Assembly (NCBI GenBank): GCA_963841995.1
Contig: CAWJEX010000018.1
Span: 62,001 to 126,000, forward strand
Direction: 5' to 3'
Length of the DNA: 64,000 nt
DNA from: DATDPM01 sp963841995
Lineage (GTDB): Bacteria > Pseudomonadota > Alphaproteobacteria > DATDPM01
Each line of letters opens with the position of its first letter. Within the stretch, counting starts at the first letter, position 1. The position numbers and the translations under genes were made by a program. Below, piece by piece: positions 1-8,981 of this stretch. The notes beneath the pieces are model-generated. The model ran no database searches and had not been told where the DNA came from. It was given only the letters and a program-made list of their open reading frames with translations.

Positions 1-441
1 GGCGCGCTGGGCGAAGCCGCCCCAATAAAGTTCGCCCATGCGAAATCCGCTGACGATGGCAACATCGCCGGGTTTCCAGGATTTGTTCCCGGATTCCTCG
101 ACCACACCGACGAGATCGACGCCCGGCACGTGGGGATAGCGCTTCACCACCGCGGCGCGGCCGTACATCGCGAGCCCGTCCTTGAAATTGACGGTGGAAT
201 AGAGGACCCGCAGCGCCACATCCGCCCCGGGCGGCGCGTTGGCGCGCAAGGCGTCGTCGTCGACCTGCGTCAGACGCGGCGCAACGCCGCTGGTGCCGTT
301 GGTGACGACGATGGCCGCGCACCTTGTAAGCGGCGGCAGATCGGGAGTTTTGGCAAGGTCCGATGCCGCTTTCGCGGGCTTCTTGGCGGGCTTCTCTCCC
401 GCCGGCTTCGTTTTCTTCGTCGGTTTTTTCGTGCTGGTCAT
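1..441 (-). CDS. Acryloyl-CoA reductase / YhdH-AcuI-type quinone oxidoreductase (N-terminal part)
   Basis: The frame is open from an ATG at 441 to the window edge, so only the first 147 residues are visible and the C-terminal part, including most of the NAD(P)-binding domain, is missing. The motifs STVNFKDGLAMYG, PGVDLVGVVEES and the GELYWGGFAQ region match the medium-chain dehydrogenase/reductase branch of YhdH/AcuI, which reduces acryloyl-CoA or related enones with NADPH. Zinc ligands of alcohol dehydrogenases are not seen, as expected for this branch. The first 30 residues are an unusual Lys/Ala/Pro-rich, histone-tail-like extension before the MDR fold. The ATG overlaps the stop of the dihydroorotase gene (ATGA), so the two are probably translationally coupled. 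The family is fairly sure, the substrate is not. Confidence 0.75.
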   Translation of the reverse strand, partial: MTSTKKPTKKTKPAGEKPAKKPAKAASDLAKTPDLPPLTRCAAIVVTNGTSGVAPRLTQVDDDALRANAPPGADVALRVLYSTVNFKDGLAMYGRAAVVKRYPHVPGVDLVGVVEESGNKSWKPGDVAIVSGFRMGELYWGGFAQRA

Positions 442-1790
442 AAGGTTTCTCCAAAGCGCACCGGGCGGCCGGACGGTTTGCCGACGAGCTCGCCGTCGCG
501 CATGACGGCGCGCCCGCGAACGATCGTCGCCATCGGCCAGCCGGTGACTTTCATGCCGTCAAAGGGCGTCCATCCGCAGCGCGAGGCGATCCACTCATTG
601 GTGATGGTTTTCGACGCGCGCATATCGACGATCGAAAAATCGGCGTCATAGCCGGCCGCAATTCTTCCCTTCGCGGCAATATTGAAGACCCGCGCCGGGC
701 CGGCGCTCGTCAGGTCGACAAGACGGGAAAGCGTCAATCTCCCGGCATTGACGTGATCGAGCATCAGCGGCAGCAGGGTTTGCACGCCCGGCATTCCCGA
801 CGGGCTTTTTGGATAGGGTTCGGCCTTTTCGGCGCGGGTGTGGGGCGCATGATCCGAGCCTAGCACATCGACGATCCCGGCGTTGACCGCGCGCCACAAC
901 GCGTCGCGGTGGCGGGCATCGCGAATCGGCGGATTCATTTGCGCCAGCGTGCCGAGCCGGTCGTAGCAATCGGGCGCCACGAGGGTCAGGTGCTGGGGCG
1001 TCACTTCGACGGTGGCGATGTCCCGGTGTTCCTGGAACAAATCCATTTCCTCGGCGGTCGTCACATGGAGAATGTGGACGCGCCGCCGCGCCTCCTGCGC
1101 CAGCCGCAACAGGCGCGTCGTGGCGAGGACCGCGGTTTCTTCGTCGCGCCAAACCGGATGCAGCCGCGGATGAGCGCCTTCGGCCCGCCCTTCCACGAGC
1201 GGCTTGCGCTTGCGCAAACGGAATTCGTCCTCGGAATGGACGGCGACCCGGCGGAATCCCGACCGTAAAATCCGCAGCAGCGTTGCATCGTCGGCCACCA
1301 GCAGATTTCCGGTTGAGCTGCCCATGAAGATTTTGACGCCGCAGCAGCCGGTCAAGCGTTCGTATTTCTCGAGCCGGTCGGCGTTCTCGGCGGCGGCACC
1401 CATATAGAACGCGATGTCGCACCAGGCGCGGCCATCGGCTCTCGCGAGCTTGTCGGCAAGCTCGGCGGGATGCAGCGTGCTCGGATTGGTGTTCGGCATA
1501 TCGAAGACGGCGGTGATCCCGCCCAGAACCGCCGCTTTGGTTCCGGTTTCCAGATCCTCTTTATGTTCATTGCCGGGCTCGCGGAGGTGCACTTGCGTGT
1601 CGATCGCACCCGGCAGCACGTGGAGCCCGCGCGCGTCGAAGACATCGGCGGTCTTGGCTTTCGCCAAATCGCCCAAAGCGGCAACCCGCCCCTGGCGCAC
1701 GCCGATATCGGTTTCGCCGATACCGTTCGGCGTAACGCAGACGCCGCCTTTCACGACCAGATCGAAGGCTTCGTTTTCCAATTCCGCCAT
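438..1790 (-). CDS. pyrC: Dihydroorotase (class I, amidohydrolase family)
   Basis: A 450-residue amidohydrolase. It converts N-carbamoyl-aspartate to dihydroorotate in pyrimidine synthesis, in the cytoplasm. The metal motif DTQVHLREPG, the GVKIFMGSSTG stretch, the later HSEDE and HILHVTTAEE histidines and the GSDHAPH motif are those of class I dihydroorotases and their allantoinase relatives. The reading frame extends 38 codons upstream, but that part has no domain character and would run into asnB, so I start at the ATG giving MAELENEAFDLVVKGG. It is 17 bases after the asparagine synthase gene and overlaps the next gene by 4 bases, consistent with one transcript. An allantoinase or hydantoinase role cannot be fully excluded, since no pyrB is next to it. 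Confidence 0.85.
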   Translation of the reverse strand: MAELENEAFDLVVKGGVCVTPNGIGETDIGVRQGRVAALGDLAKAKTADVFDARGLHVLPGAIDTQVHLREPGNEHKEDLETGTKAAVLGGITAVFDMPNTNPSTLHPAELADKLARADGRAWCDIAFYMGAAAENADRLEKYERLTGCCGVKIFMGSSTGNLLVADDATLLRILRSGFRRVAVHSEDEFRLRKRKPLVEGRAEGAHPRLHPVWRDEETAVLATTRLLRLAQEARRRVHILHVTTAEEMDLFQEHRDIATVEVTPQHLTLVAPDCYDRLGTLAQMNPPIRDARHRDALWRAVNAGIVDVLGSDHAPHTRAEKAEPYPKSPSGMPGVQTLLPLMLDHVNAGRLTLSRLVDLTSAGPARVFNIAAKGRIAAGYDADFSIVDMRASKTITNEWIASRCGWTPFDGMKVTGWPMATIVRGRAVMRDGELVGKPSGRPVRFGETL

Positions 1791-1807
1791 AGAGTCCCTG
1801 ATTCCGG

Positions 1808-3570
1808 TCAATCGCATTGGGCGAGAGTTTCGAGAACATCGCCCGCCGGGTCCAGCCCCAAAATGTGCCGGCGGTGCCAGAGCGCGTAGAACAAAAGGAC
1901 CCAAGCGGCGAGATGGGCGTGCTTGCCGGCGCTCGCAAACAGCTGCTGCACGGCTTTCGGATGGCAGATTTGCTCAACTCCCGCCTCGGCGGCAACCAGA
2001 GGGCCCAAAACTTTGCCTTTGCGCGCGATCCATTCGCCGACCGGCACCGTGAAGCCGCGCTTGCGGGAAAATGGCTGAGCCTCGGGAAGATGCCGCGCCA
2101 GCCATTCGCGCAGCAAATATTTGCCAAGCCCCTGGCGTATTTTAGAGAAAATCCGGAAGCCGGAATGCGGCGTCGGCAACAGCGGGATCGAGAAACGGCG
2201 TGCGGCCTTCGACCCCATGGGCCATCAGACAGCGGTCGAGCTTGATCAGCAGATCGTTCGGCAGCCAATCGGCGCAATCGGTCGCCTGGGCGATTTGCAG
2301 CTTGGTCCGGTTCGGAAGCGTCGCATTGATCTCGGCGGCGGCGATGCCGTCCCGCCAACTGGGCTGTTCCGTCCGCAGCACGCCGGTGCCTTCCAGAATT
2401 CCGCGCGGCCGCAAGGCGCGGCCACCCAGCCACCACGGGCGCAGCAAGCTACGATATCGTCCATAGCCGGCGAACATCTCGTCCCCGCCTTCGCCGGAAA
2501 GCACGACCTTGAGCTCCTGGCGCGCGACCGCGGCGAGCTTGTAGGTCGGAACCACCGCGTAATCGGCGGCGGGATCGTCCATGGCGCCGGCGATTGCCGG
2601 AAGCGATTGCCAAAAATCCCGCTCGGAAACTTCGATTTCGATGTGATCGGCGCCGAGCCGGGTTGCGACGAGCTTCGCATGGGCACGCTCGTCGGCAACC
2701 TGCGCGCCGGAAAACCCCGCGGTGAAGGCGCGAACCGGCCGATCGTTGAGCCGCGCCATCATCACCAGCAAGGCGGTCGAAATCGATGCCACCCGACAGA
2801 AACATGCCATAGGGCACGTCGGAACGCTGATGCAGGCGAACCGAATCCTCAAGCGCCGCATCCAAACGCCTTATCGCGTCTTCTTCGGCTTCGATACGAG
2901 GCCCGGAGCGCGGGAGCGCCAAGCGCCGGCGGCGCTCGATGATCCGCCCGCCGGAGATAACCAGGGTTTCTCCGGGAGCGACGCGGCGGATGCCGTCGAA
3001 TATGGTTTCGTCGCCGGTGGTGAATTGGAGCTGCAGAAGTTCCGAGCGGCGGTGCGAATTGACCCGCGCCGGAACGACGCCGGCGGCGATCAGCGCCTGC
3101 GGCTCGGAGGCAAAAGCGAAAGCGTTCGACGTTTCGGCGTAATAAAGCGGCTTGATTCCGAAGGGATCGCGGGACAGCAGCAAGCGGTTTGCCGCAGAAT
3201 CGTGAATCGCGATCGCGTACATGCCGCGCAGTTTCTCGGCAAAACCCGAACCGAATTCCCGATAGAGATGAAGCGGCGGCTCGCAATCGGAGGCCGTGAC
3301 GAAGGCAATGCCGCTCATTTCCTGCCGCAGCTCGATGTAATTGTAGATCTCGGCATTGGCGACGAGCGCGGTGTGATGATTGTCGCGGATCGGTTGATCG
3401 CCGGTCGCAAGATCGATGATCGCGAGACGGGTATGCACCATGCCGAAATTGCCGGAAACATAGCGGCCGCTTCCATCCGGTCCGCGATGGGCGAGTGCGC
3501 GCTCCAAGGCATCGAGCCCTTCCGGAGTCGGCGCGCCGCCTGCGGTCATGATTCCGGCGATTCCGCACAT
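1808..3570 (-). CDS. asnB: Asparagine synthase (glutamine-hydrolysing), broken by two frameshifts
   Basis: Glutamine-dependent asparagine synthase, or the closely related amidotransferase often found in polysaccharide loci. The start gives MCGIAGIMTAGG with the catalytic Cys2 of the class II glutaminase domain, then HRGPDGSGRY. The synthase domain follows with the ATP loop SGGIDS, then VVLSGEGGDEMFAGY and GVEGRTPFLD. As read, the protein is in three frames. One extra A (plus strand) at about 2780-2782 breaks the P-loop; removing it restores SGGIDSTALLVMM. Another extra A at about 2148-2151 separates RLPDF from SKIRQGLGKYL. With both removed the product is about 586 residues, normal for the family. 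The start overlaps the glycosyltransferase stop (TGATG). Two clean single-base insertions look more like sequence error than decay. Confidence 0.8.
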
Positions 3571-4665
3571 CAGCCGAGCACGCGGGAAAACAGCGACAGG
3601 TATTGCGCGACAACCGCGGCCTGGGAGAAATGGGCGGCGAGCGCGGATGATCCGCCTTCGATCAGCCGCGCCGAAAGCGGGCGATCGCCCAAGACCCGCT
3701 GCAACGCCATCGCCAACGCTTCGGCGTCTTCGACCGGCACGAGCACCCCGTTCTTTCCGTCTTAAATCAGAAAATCGCGGCCCTTGGCTTTCGGCGGCCA
3801 CCACCGGTAGGCCTTGCGCCCAGGCTTCGAGAATGACATTGCCCAACGGTTCATGGCGCGAGGGAACCGCAAGAACATTGGCCGCCGCAAAGAAGGGTCC
3901 GGGATCCTTTTGCCAGCCGAGAAATCGGACCCGGTCCAGCAATTCCAGGCGCTGAGTCTCGGCTTCGAGGTTCGCGCGCCCCGGCCCGTCGCCGGCCAGC
4001 CACAGAAAGATTCCCGGCAGCCCCGCCATCGCCTCGATCAAGACGTCGAATGCCTTGTTATGATGAAATCGCCCAAGCGCCAGGACCAGCGGCGCGTCCT
4101 TCGGTGTTGCGTAGCGCGCGCGGTCGGCGGCCGGCGAGCGGCGCGTATCCACAAAATTCGGAATGAAATGGGCGCGCTCGCGCAGCCAGCCGCCGCGCAA
4201 AAAATATTCGACCAGATCCGGCGTGTTGCCGACCAGATGATCGCAATGCCGGTAATGCCTCAGATCGTAGTAGCCGCCGAGCCGCGCGATGTGCACGAAT
4301 TTGCCGCGCGGCACATATTGAGTGGCGCGGGTCATGTAGCTCATCACGATCTGCGGCTTGAAGGAGGCGATCGCGCGTTTGACGATTCGCTTGGTCGTGA
4401 AATCGAACCAACCGGCGAAGGGCGCTGCGATGATCGGTATGCCCGCGGCGTCGAGCGACGTCAGGCGCTCCGGCTGCGGACGGACGATCGCCAGCTGAAC
4501 GATGCCGGCCAGTTGAAGAGCTGCACAGAGCCGCGCGAAATAAAGCTCCGCGCCGCCCTGTTCGGCGCCCGCCATCATCTGCAGCACCCGGATACCCGTA
4601 ACCGCATTTATGGCCGCCGGATTCTTTGGCGGCGAGACCGGTGTGGCGTTATTGCTTGGAGTCAT
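3570..4665 (-). pseudogene. Glycosyltransferase family 4, with one frameshift and one in-frame stop
   Basis: A GT-B fold retaining glycosyltransferase that moves a sugar from an NDP-sugar to a lipid- or glycan-linked acceptor at the membrane. The N-terminal MMAGAEQGGAELYFARLC is the usual acceptor-side start, and the C-terminal half has ALGRFHHNKAFDVLIEA, LAGDGPGR, RVRFLGW and the E-x7-E signature near EPLGNVILEAWAQGLPVV. After AESQGPR the frame shifts: one extra A (plus strand) at 3771-3774. Correcting it gives FLI, then a TAA codon at 3764-3762 where Gln, Lys or Glu would be expected, then DGKNGVLVPVEDAEAL and a normal C-terminus ending at the asnB start. One indel plus one nonsense codon makes real inactivation possible. 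Start ATG overlaps the upstream GT2 gene by 4 bases. Confidence 0.75.
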
Positions 4666-5417
4666 TCGGTTTCCAGCCGGGCCTTAAGATAAGACAAGAT
4701 CGGATAGAGCGCCGCCATCAGCGCAATCAGGAATCCATAAGGGCCTTCGCGGTAGCCCTTGCGCGCGACATAGCATTTCCAAAAGCGCGACAAAATACGC
4801 CGCAAATTGATGCCGAAGGTTCCGATATCGCCCGAGCTCCGAAGATCGTGCGCCCGCGCGGTGGTGTAGCGATCGAGCCGCCGGATCATGTCGGAGATAT
4901 TTCGATCGACGTAATGGACCATCGGCACCGACAGCCGGCCGCGTGCGCCGCGCAATTCCAGTTTGGGGTGGATGCGTTGGGGCCCCCAGCGCTTGCAGCC
5001 TTTGGCGAAGAGCCGCGACGTCGCCGACACGCCCCAGGAAGCGCCCCATCCGTAACGAACGAGCCGGGAGCCGATATAATTGTCGTATGGGATCAGGAAA
5101 TAGCCGGGCGGCGCATCGGCGATCTTTTGGCGGATTTCCTGCGCCAATTCCGCCGTCACGCGTTCGTCGGCATCGACTTCGAGAATCCAGTCGCCGGTGC
5201 AGGCTTCGATGCCGGTATTGCGCCGGTCGCCCTCGATCGGCCAGCCGCCTTCGATCAGCCGGCTCGTGTACCGTGCGGCGATGGCGCGGGAGCCATCGGT
5301 GCAGCGGTCGAGCACCACTACGATCTCGTCGGCAAAGCGCAGCCCGTCGAGGCAATCGGCGAGTTGCTGCGCTTCATTATGTGCGACCACGAGCGCCGAA
5401 AGACGGGGCTGAGGCAA
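4662..5417 (-). CDS. Glycosyltransferase family 2 (KdtX/WaaE-like)
   Basis: A 251-residue GT-A fold enzyme. The start MPQPRLSALVVAHNEAQQL, the DEIVVVLDRCTDG segment, the DWILEVDADERVT metal motif (DxD) and the short length fit the KdtX/WaaE group that adds a sugar to lipopolysaccharide core or a related glycan on the cytoplasmic face. A hydrophobic C-terminal stretch (YGFLIALMAALYPILSYL) may associate with the membrane. The start codon is TTG at 5417 with GGAG about 9 bases upstream; no ATG is available nearby in frame. The stop overlaps the GT4 start (ATGA). With GT4, asnB and the divergent O-antigen ligase it forms a surface polysaccharide locus. The exact sugar and acceptor are unknown. 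Confidence 0.8.
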   Translation of the reverse strand: MPQPRLSALVVAHNEAQQLADCLDGLRFADEIVVVLDRCTDGSRAIAARYTSRLIEGGWPIEGDRRNTGIEACTGDWILEVDADERVTAELAQEIRQKIADAPPGYFLIPYDNYIGSRLVRYGWGASWGVSATSRLFAKGCKRWGPQRIHPKLELRGARGRLSVPMVHYVDRNISDMIRRLDRYTTARAHDLRSSGDIGTFGINLRRILSRFWKCYVARKGYREGPYGFLIALMAALYPILSYLKARLETE

Positions 5418-5747
5418 ATCAGGTCTCCAGGAAAGCAGTTCTCCGGAAAAAGTGGGGGCCTCCGGGAAAGGCTCCGGTTTTCATTAGCTTTAGCGCAAAG
5501 CGGGTTCTCCGCAAAGCTGGGCGGTTTGCAGCGCCGCCCGGCAAGCGGATTCGACAGGCGGATTCGGGCAGAATCATGTCCGGCCCCGGTTGGCAGCCGG
5601 GTCAATCCCGTTTATACAGCCGGAGCCCGCCAACGGTCGCCCGCGAAATGATGCCCAGGAAGCGGCGCCCCCAGAAACCGGCGAAGAAACCGGGGAACCG
5701 AAACCGGGGAAGAAATCGGGAAATAGGTGAAACAAGGGAACCCAACA
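5418..5747. other. Intergenic region between divergent glycosyltransferase and ligase genes
   Basis: About 330 bases that should hold the promoters of two divergent units. No convincing open frame. Short degenerate repeats of the form gaaaccgggga recur between about 5675 and 5725 just before the ligase gene. I see no clear -35/-10 pair. Confidence 0.4.
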
Positions 5748-6938
5748 ATGACCCGATGGCCTGGCCTCGTATTCCCGATCTCCATCTGCCTTTCGGCCGT
5801 GGCCGCGGCGCTTCTGCCCCATCTGCTGGTTCCCCTCTGCGCCGCAGCAGGCTTGGCGCTCGCCACCGATGCCCGGATTCGCAGCCAATTCTTCGCGCAC
5901 TTGCGCGGGCCGCTGGCGATCGGACTTGGCATCCTCCTTGTCTGGGCTGGGGTGAGCACCCTGTGGTCGCCCAGTATTGGGGGCGGACTCCTCCTCGCGC
6001 TCCAATTGGCCGGTGTCATGCTTGCCGGGGCGCTGATGGTCGCGGCAGCGGAATGTCTCGACGGCGAGTCTCGCGACCGCGCCCTGGTGGCGCTCTGCTT
6101 CTTCGGACCGATCTTTCTGGTGCTCGTCTTGAGCGAGCTTTTGACCGGCGGGGTGATCGCCCAGGCATTGCGCAGCCGGCCAATAACCTCGTTCAATGAA
6201 GTTATCTATGACCGTGCCGCGGCGATCGGCGCCGTTCTCGCTTGGCCCGTCGCCTATGCCCTATGGCGGCGTCTCGGCCGGCTGGCCGCGATATTCTTTC
6301 TCATTCTTATCGCTGCTGCGCTGTTTGAACTGGAGATGACCGCGGCGCGCCTCGCCTTCTTCGTCGGCGGTTTGGCCTTCCTGACTTCGTTCTGGAAACC
6401 GCGAGCCGTCATTCGCGGGCTGTCGATCGCGTTGCTCGCCGCGATTCTGGTATTGCCGCCCGTCGTCATCGCGACCGGAATTGCCGACCGCTTTCCGGCC
6501 ATCGCGGATAAGCTGGCCGAAACAAACACGAGCTCCAAACACCGCTTGTTCATCGCCCAATTCGTCTTGAACAATATCGCGGAACGCCCGATCATCGGCC
6601 ACGGCTTCGATGCATCCCGCAATCTGCCCGGCGGACAAACGCCGTCCGTCGGCGGGCAACCTGTTCTGCCGCTGCATCCCCATGATGCGATTCTCCAAGT
6701 CTGGCTCGAATTGGGTGCCGTCGGCGCTCTCATTGCTGCATTCATCGTCGCCCTCGTGCTCCATGCGATCGACGGCTTAAGTCCGCGACGAGAAGTGGCG
6801 GCGGCGGCCTGCGCCAGCTTCGCGGCGTTTATTACGATGGCCGTGATGAGCTACGGCATATGGCAGAATTGGTGGCTCATGACGGCGTGGATCGCCGCGA
6901 CGTTCATGGCCCTCACGGCGAAATTGCAGCCGGAATAG
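5748..6938 (+). CDS. O-antigen ligase-like polysaccharide membrane protein (WaaL family)
   Basis: An integral membrane protein of 396 residues with about ten hydrophobic segments and the long periplasmic loop typical of WaaL/RfaL ligases, holding the family signature around RPIIGHGFDASRNLP and the later LPLHPHDAILQVWLELG (the Wzy_C pattern with conserved His). These enzymes join undecaprenyl-linked glycan to lipid A-core or to protein in the periplasm. I start at the ATG at 5748, preceded by AAGGGA at good spacing, rather than the upstream GTG at 5727. It is divergent from the glycosyltransferase operon. A Wzy-type polymerase is an alternative, because ligases and polymerases are hard to separate by sequence. 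Confidence 0.8.
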   Translation: MTRWPGLVFPISICLSAVAAALLPHLLVPLCAAAGLALATDARIRSQFFAHLRGPLAIGLGILLVWAGVSTLWSPSIGGGLLLALQLAGVMLAGALMVAAAECLDGESRDRALVALCFFGPIFLVLVLSELLTGGVIAQALRSRPITSFNEVIYDRAAAIGAVLAWPVAYALWRRLGRLAAIFFLILIAAALFELEMTAARLAFFVGGLAFLTSFWKPRAVIRGLSIALLAAILVLPPVVIATGIADRFPAIADKLAETNTSSKHRLFIAQFVLNNIAERPIIGHGFDASRNLPGGQTPSVGGQPVLPLHPHDAILQVWLELGAVGALIAAFIVALVLHAIDGLSPRREVAAAACASFAAFITMAVMSYGIWQNWWLMTAWIAATFMALTAKLQPE

Positions 6939-7106
6939 ACTTGCGGCGTCGCCGCGCGCGAATGTTTGGCCCAGGGCGCATAATTTGACCAAGGGCGCAT
7001 AAAGAGTCTCCCGGCTCGAGCCCCCGCCTTGTCCAGCCCATTGTCAAAGCGAAGCGAGGCGCTTACCTCTAAAGGATCTTAACTCGACTGCGTTTCGGAG
7101 ATTGCA

Positions 7107-8018
7107 TTGGTTGTGAGCAATTCGGGCACGAGCAGTTCGGGATATGCAATTCTGGAAGCGCGGGGGCTTCTCAAGATCGAGGGCCCCGATACCCGTCCCT
7201 TCCTTCAGGGCCTGATTTCCAACGACATCAATAAGGCGTCGCCTTCCCAGGCAATCTACGCGACCTTTCTGACGCCCCAGGGGCGCTATCTGCACGATTT
7301 CTTCATCCCCGAGTTCGGCGGTGCCTTGTTCCTGGATTGCGAGGCCGCGCGCCTCGACGATCTCAAGCGCCGGCTTTCCCTATTCAAGCTGCGGAGCCAG
7401 GTAACGATTACTACCGTCAGCGATGGCTTTGCGGTTGCCGCCATTTTCGGCGACGGATGGGGTTCGAAATTGGGACTTCCTACGCAAGCCGGAGCGGCGA
7501 AAGAATGGCAAGGCGGCGCCGTGTTCGTCGATCCGCGGTTGAGCGATGCCGGGGCGCGGGCGATTCTGCCGCGCGCGTCGGCCGCAGGGATTTTGGAGAA
7601 AGCCGGATTCGCGGTGAAGAGCTTCGCCGATTACGACCGCCTGCGCTTGTCCTTGGGCTTGCCGGACGGCAGCCGGGACATGCCGGTCGAAAAAGCGATT
7701 TTGCTCGAGAACGGCCTCGACGAGTTGAACGGGATCGATTGGAACAAGGGCTGCTATCTCGGCCAGGAATTGACCGCGCGCACCAAGCATCGCGGATTGG
7801 TGCGAAAGAGACTGCTTCCGGTTTCGATCGAAGGCCCGATGCCCGCGCCCGGAACGCCGGTGATGGCGGGGAGCGAGGAAGCCGGCGAAATGCATAGCGC
7901 CATCGACGGCATGGGCCTTGCGATGCTGCGCCTCGAATATCTGGAGAACGGCGGCAACGCTTTCACGGCGGGGCCGGCCCGGGTCATTCCCCGCAAACCC
8001 GGCTGGGCGGCGTTCTAA
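7107..8018 (+). CDS. ygfZ: Folate-binding protein YgfZ / GcvT-like
   Basis: A 303-residue folate-binding protein that supports assembly or repair of iron-sulfur enzymes in the cytoplasm. The family signature KGCYLGQELTART is intact, including its Cys, and the N-terminal GPDTRPFLQGLISNDI is typical of the GcvT-like fold. The first candidate start is TTG at 7107 with GTG two codons later at 7113; both lie just after a GGAG-like stretch, so the exact start is uncertain by two residues. It stands alone, with about 170 bases to the ligase gene upstream. In a neighbourhood rich in redox proteins an Fe-S maintenance role fits, but the gene is nearly universal in proteobacteria. Confidence 0.88.
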   Translation: MVVSNSGTSSSGYAILEARGLLKIEGPDTRPFLQGLISNDINKASPSQAIYATFLTPQGRYLHDFFIPEFGGALFLDCEAARLDDLKRRLSLFKLRSQVTITTVSDGFAVAAIFGDGWGSKLGLPTQAGAAKEWQGGAVFVDPRLSDAGARAILPRASAAGILEKAGFAVKSFADYDRLRLSLGLPDGSRDMPVEKAILLENGLDELNGIDWNKGCYLGQELTARTKHRGLVRKRLLPVSIEGPMPAPGTPVMAGSEEAGEMHSAIDGMGLAMLRLEYLENGGNAFTAGPARVIPRKPGWAAF

Positions 8019-8124
8019 AGCAGGCTCTTGCTCCACACCCCTCGCGTCATATTGGCGCCACAGATCCGCTTTACATAATCTCGTCATAAACAATCCAGGC
8101 TGACAACCGCCTGTAAGGGGATCC

Positions 8125-8910
8125 ATGCCGCAAACCCGCCGGAATTTTCTCGGCATCGCCGCCGCCAGTGTTGCCACGGCTGCCGCCGTGGGCGTTGCGA
8201 TGAAACCTGCGACCTTGCTTGCCGCAGCAACCGGAAGCATCAAAGGCATTCTCTTCGACGCCTTTCCGATTTTCGATCCGCGACCCATTTCCGCATTGGC
8301 GGAATCGCTTTATCCGGGCAAGGGTTCGGAGCTGGATGCTCTGTGGCGGACCAAATTGTTCGAATACAATTGGCTGCGCGTCGCCTCCCAGCGTTATGCG
8401 GATTTTGATACGGTGTGTGAAGACGCGCTGGTGTGCGCGGCGCGAATTCTGAAGCTCGATCTCAGCGAGCAAAACCGGGCGCGGCTGCTGGACGCTTATC
8501 TCCAGCTCAAGGCTTATCCCGACGTGTTGCCGGCGCTAACCACCTTCAAGGCCGCAGGGCTCCGTTTGGGTTTCCTGTCCAATCTGACGCCCAAGATGCT
8601 CGATGCGGGGATCAAGAATTCCCGGCTCGACGGAATATTTGATCAGGTTCTGAGCGCCGAATCGGCCCGCACTTATAAGCCCGACCCCAAGGCCTATCGG
8701 ATGGGCATGGATGCATTTAACGTCTTGGCGCGGGAGGAGATCGTGTTTGCCGCCTCCGCCGAGTGGGACGCCGCCGGCGCCAAATGGTTCGGCTACCCCA
8801 CCTTCTGGCTCAATCGCCTGAACCTGCCAGGCGAAGAGCTGGGCATCACGCCCGACGGCACCGGCTCGACCATGGCCGATCTCGCGAATTTCGTGAAGGC
8901 GGCGGGGTAA
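8125..8910 (+). CDS. Haloacid dehalogenase type II-like protein with Tat signal
   Basis: A 261-residue HAD-superfamily hydrolase related to L-2-haloacid dehalogenases. The catalytic residues can be placed: the nucleophile Asp in LFDAFP, the Arg of WRTKLFEY, the Ser-Asn of FLSNL, the Lys of YKPDPKAY, and the acidic group in SAEWDAAGAKWFGYP. Unusually, it starts with MPQTRRNFLGIAAASVATAAAVG, a twin-arginine signal, so a fold normally cytosolic is predicted to be exported to the periplasm. Start ATG at 8125 follows AAGGGG. Immediately downstream (8917-8964) lies the 48-bp duplicated piece of the meaB 3' end. Whether the substrate is a halogenated acid or a phosphate ester cannot be decided from sequence. 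Confidence 0.85.
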   Translation: MPQTRRNFLGIAAASVATAAAVGVAMKPATLLAAATGSIKGILFDAFPIFDPRPISALAESLYPGKGSELDALWRTKLFEYNWLRVASQRYADFDTVCEDALVCAARILKLDLSEQNRARLLDAYLQLKAYPDVLPALTTFKAAGLRLGFLSNLTPKMLDAGIKNSRLDGIFDQVLSAESARTYKPDPKAYRMGMDAFNVLAREEIVFAASAEWDAAGAKWFGYPTFWLNRLNLPGEELGITPDGTGSTMADLANFVKAAG

Positions 8911-8916
8911 GACTCA

Positions 8917-8964
8917 GCCGCTAAGCTTCCCCGCGATTTCCGCCAATTTGCGGAACGGGGATTC
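8917..8964 (-). repeat. Left copy of a 48-bp direct repeat: duplicated meaB 3' end
   Basis: This stretch matches 10194-10241 in 45 of 48 positions. Read on the minus strand it encodes ESPFRKLAEIAGKLSG followed by TGA, the C-terminal end of MeaB. The intact meaB gene is 1.2 kb away and has its own copy of the same residues. The two copies bracket the SIR2-like gene exactly. Confidence 0.85.
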
Positions 8965-8981
8965 GCCTCTAGCTGCGCTAT

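Noticed and set aside
2449..4665. A 738-residue fusion of glycosyltransferase and asparagine synthase
   Set aside because: The junction is a frameshifted glycosyltransferase end running into the asnB start by chance. The normal TGATG overlap of two genes is visible in the corrected frame.
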